This document shows, piece by piece, positions 9,454 through 15,690 of a stretch of DNA of 37,740 bases; position 1 is the stretch's first letter, and each line of letters opens with the position of its first letter. Made by a program: the position numbers and the translations under genes. The DNA comes from Nostocales cyanobacterium LEGE 12452 (lineage in GTDB: Bacteria > Cyanobacteriota > Cyanobacteriia > Cyanobacteriales > Nostocaceae), in the NCBI GenBank assembly GCA_015206945.1, contig JADEXV010000050.1:1-37740 (forward strand). The letters run 5' to 3'. A model generated the notes under the pieces. The model saw nothing but the letters and a program-made list of their open reading frames with translations. It did not search any database and was not told where the DNA came from.

Positions 9454-9936
9454 TCAAAGCGGAGGAATAATTTCGATGCCGTACTTAGGTGAAATGGTGA
9501 TAATTTTATCTAAGTCTTCAGAACTCAATGGTGGAGCAGATCTAATTTGACCATTTACCGCTTTTCCAACTTCGGCAATAAATTTCTCAAATCCAGCAGG
9601 TGTCACCCAAACCAACAGTTTGGCAGGTACAGAGGTCGTATTGGTAAATCGATGAAGCTGACCTTTGGGCGAATGGAGGAAGGTTCCAGGTGTTGCAACA
9701 AGGGTGCGATCGCCAAGCTGGAATTCAATCTCTCCGTCTTGAACATAAAATGATTCATTTTCTCGGCTGTGCCGATGAGGAGGTGTACCGCCTTGAGGTG
9801 CAACGATTACCTCACAAAGCGCATAGGCTTCTCCGGTCTCTTCACCAATTGCTTTGAAGGTATAGAGGTCTTGACCCAATTGGTAAGAACGACCCCGATC
9901 CGGTTGAACAAAAAGTCCGTTTTGATTAATTGTCAT
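9454..9936 (-). CDS. cupin domain protein
   Basis: 160 residues from the ATG at 9936, which is chosen because aggagag stands about 6 nt upstream; a longer frame to 9972 lacks a ribosome site. The cupin motif 1 is complete: GGTPPHRHSRENESFYVQDG, with two His and a Glu as metal ligands. Motif 2, GTFLHSPKGQLHRFTN, supplies the last His. It is a single-domain metal cupin of dioxygenase/isomerase type or a small-molecule binder; the substrate cannot be told. It lies 72 bp downstream of the MOSC gene on the same strand, so the two may be co-transcribed. Confidence 0.85.
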   Translation of the reverse strand: MTINQNGLFVQPDRGRSYQLGQDLYTFKAIGEETGEAYALCEVIVAPQGGTPPHRHSRENESFYVQDGEIEFQLGDRTLVATPGTFLHSPKGQLHRFTNTTSVPAKLLVWVTPAGFEKFIAEVGKAVNGQIRSAPPLSSEDLDKIITISPKYGIEIIPPL

Positions 9937-10008
9937 TGCACTCTCCTTTTTTAGTTGGGTTTCGTACCTCAACCAACCTATACATAATATTGAATTATAT
10001 TTACCTAA

Positions 10009-10635
10009 TTACCTCTGAAAATAGTCGCGCCAACTTTGGGGTAAGGCTTCAAGTTGAGCAGCACGGCGAAGTAACTCTGGATTATCCTGCTCGCGCACAT
10101 AAAGTTGAGTGATATCGTCAACCGTGATGTTATTATTATCTCGGCTCACCAACTCTAAAGTGTCTCCGGCTCCAACTTCGCCCTCTTGCAAAACACGGAA
10201 GTAAAATCCGGTTCGACGACTTGCGAGAAATTGCTTAACTATATCAGGTCGTCCAAAGCGAATCCCCAGTTTGTAGCAGGGTAAGCGAGGTTGTGTCACC
10301 ATTAACCTGACATTGCCAATCTGAAAGCGATCGCCAATGTTGACTTCCTCTTCTCTCAATCCAGTGGTCGTAAAATTTTCACCAAAGATGCCTAGCGGCA
10401 GTTCTGTGTCAGGCAATTCATTCCGCCAATACTCGTAATGCTCGAATGGATATAGATAAACTGCTTTATCTGCTCCTCCATGAACGGTTAAATCAGCCTG
10501 TCCATCCCCGTCCAAATTAAGCGATCGCACAGTAACGCGATCGCTAACTGGCTCTTTGAAAATTCCAGTGCTAACTGTTTTCCCTTTCCAGGTAACTTCA
10601 CGTGGAAGTCCGACGTTGACAGAGATAAGTTTCAT
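10009..10635 (-). CDS. MOSC domain protein, YiiM-like
   Basis: 208 residues from the ATG at 10635, preceded by ggag about 7 nt upstream; an in-frame TTG at 10647 is unlikely. Hallmarks of the MOSC fold are LDGDGQADLTVHGGADKAVY, then a YPFEHYEYWR segment, LGIFGENFTTTGL, and TQPRLPCYKLGIRF, which contains the Cys that binds the molybdenum cofactor. The C-terminal 45 residues (ITQLYVREQDNPELLRRA) match the 3-alpha extension of the YiiM group. In E. coli, YiiM contributes to detoxifying N-hydroxylated bases such as 6-hydroxylaminopurine. A similar molybdoenzyme role is inferred here. The downstream cupin could be its operon partner. Confidence 0.88.
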   Translation of the reverse strand: MKLISVNVGLPREVTWKGKTVSTGIFKEPVSDRVTVRSLNLDGDGQADLTVHGGADKAVYLYPFEHYEYWRNELPDTELPLGIFGENFTTTGLREEEVNIGDRFQIGNVRLMVTQPRLPCYKLGIRFGRPDIVKQFLASRRTGFYFRVLQEGEVGAGDTLELVSRDNNNITVDDITQLYVREQDNPELLRRAAQLEALPQSWRDYFQR

Positions 10636-10685
10636 CTTTAGCTCCAAAGTTTTAGACTGGATTTAATACCTGTTTGCAATCACAT

Positions 10686-10895
10686 TTAAACTTGTCCCAT
10701 ACCACCATCGACGAACAGTTCGATGCCGTTGACAAAGCTGCTGTCATCCGAGGCAAGGAAAACAACCGCCTTAGCGATTTCGTCCGGTGTGCCTACCCGC
10801 CCAAGGGGAATAGTGTCAACTTGGTTTGCTATAAATTCCTGCACCTGTTCCTCACTCAATCCCATCAGATTGTAACCGGGAGTAGGAACCAGATG
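10686..10895 (-). pseudogene. C-terminal fragment of an SDR oxidoreductase
   Basis: About 65 residues in one frame ending at 10686, with the characteristic SDR tail: [54 protein letters not shown]. The whole Rossmann fold and the active-site Ser/Tyr/Lys are missing, so it cannot be an enzyme. The preceding sequence belongs to a methyltransferase in another frame. The junction falls at or next to a GCGATCGC site (10895–10902), which suggests a deletion joining two genes. Confidence 0.7.
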
Positions 10896-11346
10896 CGATC
10901 GCTGCATCTTGTTCGCCAGAAATACTACTTATAGCTTGAGTGTATATTTTAGAAGCAAAAGGGTCAGTAGCTAAGTAATCAAATCTCTCCATCCCGAAGA
11001 TATTTTTGAATACAGGTTTTCCGGTTTTAATACCTTCAAGTAAATGCCCCCAAGGTTCCCATTCCCAGGCTTGACCAGACTTGATAGCATAACCACGTAG
11101 GGAATCAGTGCGATCGCTTCGCAAACTTTTGGCAACAGGTGTCAACTCAAAGTAGCCTGAATTACCTTCAGCAAATATACCAATACTGGCAAGGGCGCGT
11201 AGTAGTCGGTAGAGCGATCGGGCATCTACACCAGTTGTTGTTGCTAATTCATCGTAACTTTTAGAACCATCCTTGAGTAAATCGGCAATACCAAGTTGAG
11301 TAACTACATAAATACCTTGGGTAATCCAAGCACCAGCGATCATTAG
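10896..11346 (-). pseudogene. N-terminal fragment of an O-methyltransferase
   Basis: From ATG 11343 the frame gives a typical dimerisation/winged-helix domain of small-molecule O-methyltransferases: IAGAWITQGIYVVTQLGIAD, LLKDGSKSYDELATTTGVDA, SLYRLLRALASIGIF. It ends about residue 150 before the SAM-binding Rossmann fold, where the sequence passes into the SDR tail. Homologues normally have 15–25 more residues before this Met (often ending LLQM), and an in-frame stop stands 6 nt upstream of the ATG. The gene is therefore cut at both ends and should be inactive as a methyltransferase. Confidence 0.7.
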
Positions 11347-11815
11347 CTAATAAATATTTTGCCATTGATATCTTTAGTGAACAAGCTAATGTCAGTGTAT
11401 TCAACTTTACCTTGAGGAAAAAAGTTTTTTAATTGCTTATTTAAGTCATAGTTTTGAGTTAAGAAAATCCCTAAAAGCTGATAGTAAGCAGGTTATCTTG
11501 AGTATAAAACCGAGTATGAGAAGATTTGAGTTGAGAAAGCATTTGATTAAGCACAACAGCAACATCTTTAGTTGAGTTAGCTTTTATTAGCTGAGGTTGA
11601 TATTGTTTTTTAATGGATTTCCAATCTACTCCATTAAAGTTGGGATCGTAAAAATTATCATTTATTGTTTGCCAAACTTGCTCTAAAATTTGAGTTTCTG
11701 ATTTTGCAAATATTGTCAGAAGCGGCGAACCCAACTATAGTACAAGCAAAATAGAAATACTTAAAAGAAAGACTTTAGCTGAATGTTTTAAAAAAGTAAG
11801 CTGCAATGTTCTCAT
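11345..11815 (-). pseudogene. remnant of an S41 (C-terminal processing) peptidase
   Basis: Reading from ATG 11815 gives a signal-peptide-like start (KVFLLSISILLVL), then an in-frame TAG after 26 codons. The frame continues with the S41 N-terminal domain: ETQILEQVWQTINDNFYDPN, DWKSIKKQY, LSQLKSSHTRFYTQDN. Near 11497 a one-base loss shifts the frame; the other frame continues AYYQLLGIF and later NFFPQGKVEYTDISLFTKD, then stops at 11345. The PDZ and catalytic Ser/Lys domains are absent. So there is one nonsense codon, one frameshift and a C-terminal truncation, directly abutting the methyltransferase fragment. Confidence 0.75.
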
Positions 11816-11850
11816 GTTTGAGAAAATACTGAGGCTGCATTAATTATTGT

Positions 11851-11936
11851 TTAACTAAAACAGACTCAAGTAATATAACAGTTTGAAACAGAGATGATAA
11901 TCAAATTATACTACTACATTACTTGAGTCTTATCAG
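11851..11936. repeat. inverted repeat upstream of the protease remnant
   Basis: A perfect 13-bp inverted pair, agactcaagtaat (11862–11874) and attacttgagtct (11918–11930), is flanked on the outside by matching ttaact/agttaa arms. The loop is about 43 nt. It lies between the hypothetical gene at 12107 and the dead protease and may be a small non-autonomous repeat or a terminator-like hairpin. The surrounding 11816–12106 holds no gene. Confidence 0.45.
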
Positions 11937-12106
11937 TTAACCAAATTCCCCTTCAATGGCAGGGGTGTTTCATTCTACCTCAAACAGGATTTATCAAGAT
12001 AGTTAGCGAAAAAAAATTGTAAGTGGGGCTGACGAATAAATAAACTTTTAAGCACTTAAATAATAGTAAAATTGTTCATTTTATCGGCAGGCTGGTAACA
12101 AAATAA

Positions 12107-12547
12107 TCAATTCTTAATCGCTAGAACTCTTACTTTTTCAAGCTCTTTAGAGAATGAAACGTCCCTGACCTCAATGGTAGGGCTGCTAATCGATACATTC
12201 AATGGAAAAATTTGTTCTGTGCTTGTGAGGCTAAAATTGGCGAATATCTCATCACCTTTGTTAAATAAGCTACTATCTTCATTCAGGGTGCTATAGCTAA
12301 CTGTCGATTGAAAAGTATAAGTCCCTGCACTAGTGATGTTTTGAGTTGGAAACAAGAACAAGTCATTATCTCCTCCGTTGAAACCGTCATCATCTCTAAC
12401 TAGTTTAGCTCTGAGTTGGAAACCAACCTCATTCTCAATAAGAAAAGTCTCAAATGAAGTGAGTCTGACATCGACCGTTAGGCTTACGTTCGCCTCTGAA
12501 TTACTAAAAAGATCGATTGAGAGTGTGGGATTACATAAGGTTGCCAT
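12107..12547 (-). CDS. hypothetical beta-rich protein
   Basis: 146 residues, no recognised family. The sequence alternates hydrophobic and polar residues in the way of a beta-sandwich (NVSLTVDVRLTSFETFL, GTYTFQSTVSYSTLNED, FPLNVSISSPTIEVRDVSF). It has a DDDGFNGGDNDLF acidic loop that could bind a cation. There is no signal peptide or membrane segment. The ATG at 12547 has no strong ribosome site. The gene is intact in a neighbourhood of broken genes. A small upstream frame ends 2 bp before it on the same strand. Confidence 0.55.
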   Translation of the reverse strand: MATLCNPTLSIDLFSNSEANVSLTVDVRLTSFETFLIENEVGFQLRAKLVRDDDGFNGGDNDLFLFPTQNITSAGTYTFQSTVSYSTLNEDSSLFNKGDEIFANFSLTSTEQIFPLNVSISSPTIEVRDVSFSKELEKVRVLAIKN

Positions 12548-12549
12548 AC

Positions 12550-12792
12550 TTAATTATCTCTTGAAGTTCTTATCTTTATATCTTTATTTACACTGTTAAA
12601 AAGTAAAATTGGCACTATCATCATGTGTATTCTTAGGGCAGATATAATAGTAAATATACTTATATTGATATCCACCAACAGATAGTTAATACCAAGTATA
12701 TAAGCTGCTAATATGGTCTTAGCTCTCCCTGGTTTGAAACCTTCACCACTTAAAAATTCTTCATTTATTAACAACTCTTTTCGGTGAGCCAT
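12550..12792 (-). CDS. small hypothetical ORF with a hydrophobic segment
   Basis: 80 residues. It has a charged N-terminus (MAHRKELLINEEFLSGEGF), then a hydrophobic stretch of about 35 residues (YLLVDINISIFTIISALRI) that could span the membrane. No family is recognised and no ribosome site precedes the ATG. Its first 8 codons overlap, in another frame, the end of the broken gene at 12768–13033. The 2-bp gap to the next gene would fit an operon, but it may be chance. Confidence 0.25.
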   Translation of the reverse strand: MAHRKELLINEEFLSGEGFKPGRAKTILAAYILGINYLLVDINISIFTIISALRIHMMIVPILLFNSVNKDIKIRTSRDN

Positions 12793-13033
12793 TGGACGAG
12801 TGGAATCACAACATCATTGGAGTCTGTGACTTGAAAGAACCTTTCAACCCAAGGTTCAGTCTTGATCGCATTTGTAAGGGCGCATAACTGCTATGCTCAA
12901 GAACTCCTCTGCTATCAATGTCAAGGGCAAAGAGTTGTCTTAACCAAACTGTATTGTCCCCCTGTGCTTGTAGCTGCCAAATAAACTGTAGATAAATAGT
13001 GGCAGCGTCAAGATAGACAATATCAACAAAAAC
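12768..13033 (-). pseudogene. frameshifted remnant of an unidentified gene
   Basis: Two adjacent minus-strand frames together read as one protein-like sequence. The first, after a TAA at 13034–13036, contains DIVYLDAATIYLQFIWQLQ and LRQLFALDIDSRGVLEHSSY. The second continues ALTNAIKTEPWVERFFQ and VTDSNDVVIPLVQWLTEKSC and stops at 12768–12770. The switch lies near 12882–12892 and needs a 2-base gain or 1-base loss. I do not recognise the family. The composition argues for former coding sequence, not chance. Confidence 0.4.
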
Positions 13034-13130
13034 TTACTCAGACAGAATAAATTAGGTTATTAGCATTGTAAATTGTAAAACTGCCTTATTGGGATTGTAA
13101 TGGAGCCGACTCAAGAGAAGTAAAATTCGA

Positions 13131-13189
13131 CAGTTTTATGGATGCTATTACTGACAATCCACTTGTGAGCAATAACATCCATAAAACTG
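13131..13189. repeat. long near-perfect hairpin downstream of the KGG gene
   Basis: cagttttatggatgctatt (13131–13149) pairs with aataacatccataaaactg (13171–13189), 18 of 19 bp, around a 21-nt loop. It begins 30 nt past the stop of the minus-strand KGG gene, so it may stabilise or terminate that transcript. However, it lacks a T-run on that side. It could also be a small mobile hairpin. Confidence 0.5.
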
Positions 13190-13218
13190 CACCCATTAAT
13201 TATCTCTATATCTCACGC

Positions 13219-13452
13219 TCACGAACTGCCGCCCTTACGTCCAGCTTCACGAGCTTCTTCGGAAGTGAACTCATGAGCAGTACCTTTTTCATGAGCAACT
13301 TGTCCACCTTTTTGTCCAGCTTCACGAGCTTCTTCAGAAGTGAACTCATGGGCAGTACCTTTTTCATGAGCAGCTTGTCCGCCTTTGCTTGCAATTTCGC
13401 GTTGCTTGTCTTCATCCATAGAAGCAAAGCCACGATTGCTAGTATCTGACAT
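13219..13452 (-). CDS. KGG-repeat stress-induced protein
   Basis: 77 residues, hydrophilic and Gly/Lys/Glu-rich. It has three KGG boxes (EIASKGGQAAHEKG, EAGQKGGQVAHEKG, EAGRKGGSS) that define the stress-induced acidophilic repeat family (relatives include YciG and B. subtilis GsiB). The middle of the gene is a near-perfect tandem DNA repeat: EKGTAHEFTSEEAREAG occurs twice. Such proteins are usually induced by desiccation, salt or stationary phase; a protective role here is inference. An aggag site 8 nt before ATG 13452 supports the start. Confidence 0.85.
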   Translation of the reverse strand: MSDTSNRGFASMDEDKQREIASKGGQAAHEKGTAHEFTSEEAREAGQKGGQVAHEKGTAHEFTSEEAREAGRKGGSS

Positions 13453-14160
13453 AACATGACTCCTTGTAACTAATTAAAGTTAAAGCTTTTTAGGTTTTCA
13501 GCTAATGAAACCTCAAAAGCAATTCAATTGAGTTGTCTCATGGCCCTAATTTGCCCTGAAAATCTAATGAATTCATGCTTCTTTAGAGATAAATAGTAAC
13601 GATGAATTTATCCTTTAGATATATAACTAAAGTTATTATTTTACAATCCTATCCAGGGCGAGGGATTGAAGCCCTGCGGTAGTTATTGGATAAATATTAG
13701 CCACTCGCAAGAGAGATTTATCTGTTTCACGAGCGCTGTGATAGACACGTCTAGTAATGTGGATATAAATCTAAAAACAACCTGAATAATCAAGAGTAAT
13801 TATTAATACTTGGTTAGAGCTTGTCAAGGAATGAGTTGTAGATTTGCACTCTCGCTTTGATGCCTACGGCAACCCCTTTGGTGTAAGCTAAACCTGCGAT
13901 CGCCATTTTACCTGTATTTAAGTGAGTAGCCCTGCTCAGACCAAAATAACGCAAGAGTGCCATTGGTTCATGGCATCTATTTTGTGCTGACCGTATATGT
14001 AACTTTAAGCACGATATGTGCAGTACACGTGACTTAAAGTAAAAGCTTGCCGAACCTAGAGTCTGACTAGTTTTGTGATCAAATGCCCGTTTTGCGAGAG
14101 TGCGATCGCCACATAAGTAGATAATGGATGGTTGAGAGTTCTCGCTGTGGAGGAACAGCG
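13453..14160. other. non-coding region with small repeats
   Basis: 708 bp with no convincing gene. It should hold the promoter of the KGG gene. A short hairpin, cagggc/gccctg, lies at 13654–13676. A Nostoc-type repeat (tgatgcctacggcaacccc) lies at 13859–13877, and HIP1-like sites occur near 13899 and 14102. A 125-codon open frame on the minus strand at 13814–14191 runs through these repeats and has no family features, so I treat it as spurious. Confidence 0.4.
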
Positions 14161-14484
14161 TTGAGAAACTTATCAGCTGATAAAGGCACAATCTTAGTAG
14201 TAGATGACGAAGCCAGCATCCGCCGGATTTTACAGACGCGTCTAGAAATGATTGGCTACAGTGTAGTTACAGCTAGTGATGGTGAAGAAGCTTTGTCAGC
14301 TTTTCGCCTGTTGACCCCTGATTTAATAGTTCTGGATGTGATGATGCCAAAGCTAGATGGCTCGATTGAACTGGAAAATCGTACTATCAGATTGTTGGGG
14401 ATTTCCTTGTCTAACCTTGATAATGCCAAACAGTCACAAGCGATTCAATTGCCACTATTTCAGAATGGTAACATCATATTTTAG
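14161..14484 (+). pseudogene. chimera: RpaB-like receiver head fused to a DinB-like tail
   Basis: A TTG start at 14161 with ggagg 8 nt upstream, as expected for rpaB-type genes, begins a receiver domain: GTILVVDDEASIRRILQTRL, MIGYSVVTASDGEEALSAFR, PDLIVLDVMMPKLDG. This closely matches the N-terminus of RpaB/Ycf27. At about 14361 it stops being a receiver and continues in frame with IELENRTIRLLGISLSNLD and QLPLF. That resembles the extreme C-terminus of DNA polymerase IV (DinB), ending in a clamp-binding QLPLF motif. The rest of the receiver, its DNA-binding domain and the polymerase are missing. It is best read as a deletion fusion with no regulator or polymerase activity. Its end overlaps the next, opposing gene. 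Confidence 0.65.
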
Positions 14485-14658
14485 GGTAGGTGTAGTCTGT
14501 TCAGACGCTGGCAATTCGGTTATTGTGAGAGAGCGAATCAACTCCCGAATCACATCAGTTGCAGGTCTACCTGTCATTGCACAATATCGTTCAAGTTTTT
14601 CGCTTTCAACTGATGCGAGATTTATTGTGATTCGTTTAATCGCCCATTTTTTGTTCAT
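14455..14658 (-). CDS. ribbon-helix-helix (CopG/Arc-like) small protein
   Basis: 67 residues with the ribbon-helix-helix plan: a basic beta strand (KKWAIKRITINLAS), helix 1 (ESEKLERYCAMTG), and helix 2 (PATDVIRELIRSL). The family binds DNA as dimers and includes many antitoxins, but no toxin-like gene is next to it. The short C-terminal tail (TTPTLKYDVTILK) overlaps the chimeric remnant on the other strand by 30 bp. Autoregulation is common in the family but no operator is evident here. Confidence 0.65.
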   Translation of the reverse strand: MNKKWAIKRITINLASVESEKLERYCAMTGRPATDVIRELIRSLTITELPASEQTTPTLKYDVTILK

Positions 14659-15199
14659 GACTTACCCTAATAATTAAATTTAATGAATTATCTAGACTTT
14701 AAATGCCAAGTGCAATAATTAACATATCAAATATATAGATGTTAACCACAGCATACTTGCCGTAAAACTATTTTTAGCACATCCCTCCCCAGAGTATTTA
14801 CTTGTAGCCCAAAACTTCACTGATAAATCATTTATATGAACTTTAGAACATTTGAAAGTAGCTTGTATTTTTGTAAATATTGTTAAGCAAAGCGCAATTG
14901 GAGTGAGCCTTGCAAGAGGCGTATAATCAGCAATTATTGCCAATTTAATTTAGTAAACCTTATCTTCATACAATTGCATCTAATATTCATTTGCTCTTTA
15001 CCCAAAGGTGAAATTGACTAACTACTCTGGATGTAGACTTTTATTCAAACACTATATTTAACTCTATAACTTAACGAAACCTTAATGCCTCTAGAAAATT
15101 TTCTAGGATCATTTGCGATCGCTGCTATTGAGCAGTGCCAATAAATTTATATATTCTATTGAGATGCATTACTCTAGGTTCAAGAAGAGACTTGCAACC
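14659..15199. other. AT-rich non-coding region
   Basis: 541 bp with no gene I can support. A perfect 16-bp palindrome, ctagaaaattttctag, lies at 15091–15106, followed by a HIP1 site near 15116–15123. A 74-codon minus-strand frame at 14719–14943 has no family features and is rejected. Confidence 0.35.
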
Positions 15200-15357
15200 A
15201 TATTATTCTAAAACGTGGATTAACTACGGTGGGGCACACCGGAAGCTATGCTTAGGGAGATTTGCCCTCTTGCTTGGGCGGTTGGCGCAAGCCTGCCCTT
15301 CTTATGGTGAGTCAGGGAACTAAGAATCCACGTCTATGAGAGAGCGGGGAGTGTCGA
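15200..15357 (+). mobile_element. probable right-end remnant of an IS200/IS605 (TnpB-type) element
   Basis: The segment aacgtggattaactacggtg, then a GC-rich structured stretch (gggcggttggcgcaagcctg, followed by ccc), then ggaactaagaatccacgtct and gcggggagtgtc, resembles the 3' ends of cyanobacterial IS200/IS605 and IS1341-type tnpB elements. There the end of tnpB overlaps the guide (omega) RNA scaffold. No tnpB or tnpA coding sequence remains. The resemblance is from memory of such ends, and the boundaries are approximate. Confidence 0.4.
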
Positions 15358-15445
15358 TAAGTAGAGCTTATGCCTAATGGCAGATATTCTGCTGTTTATC
15401 ACACCTGTTATAGTCAAATAGCTTAAGCGAAGAAGGCAAAACTAA

Positions 15446-15685
15446 ATGGCGGCTGTAAAGCCTGTAGAAGTTGCAGCATTAATTCGGGAAACTCGACAGC
15501 TACTGCAACTATCCCAAGTGAAGTTTGCAGAGAAACTTGGTGTGTCATTTGGGAGCGTCAATCGTTGGGAAAATGGACGAACCCGACCAATTCCTTTAGC
15601 ACTCAAGCAGATTGAAACACTGCTGCATAATATGGGAGAAGAGGGTGAGGAACTGTTGGCCAAATACTTTAAAAATCAGGGGTAG
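15446..15685 (+). CDS. XRE-family helix-turn-helix protein
   Basis: 79 residues. A complete Cro/C1-type helix-turn-helix covers about residues 8–62: VAALIRETRQLLQLSQVKFA (scaffold helix and helix 2), then LGVSFGSVNRWENGRTRPIP (recognition helix and turn). agaagg stands about 10 nt before the ATG. The stop codon is followed after 5 bp by the start of a hybrid histidine kinase on the same strand, so the two are almost certainly co-transcribed. It may regulate this operon or act with the kinase; no operator can be assigned. Confidence 0.85.
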   Translation: MAAVKPVEVAALIRETRQLLQLSQVKFAEKLGVSFGSVNRWENGRTRPIPLALKQIETLLHNMGEEGEELLAKYFKNQG

Positions 15686-15690
15686 CAGGG

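Noticed and set aside
13138..13449. 103-codon plus-strand frame with internal repeats (SSFTSFF)
   Set aside because: Its repeats are only the antisense image of the tandem KGG repeats.
13219..13452. Tandem repeat considered as a CRISPR array
   Set aside because: Two long adjacent coding repeats without spacers; fully explained by the KGG protein.
13814..14191. 125-codon open frame on the minus strand
   Set aside because: It runs through a Nostoc-type repeat and a HIP1 site, has no family features or ribosome site, and overlaps the start of the RpaB-like fragment.
14719..14943. 74-codon minus-strand frame
   Set aside because: AT-rich intergenic sequence; the residue composition is unlike a real protein and no start signal is present.
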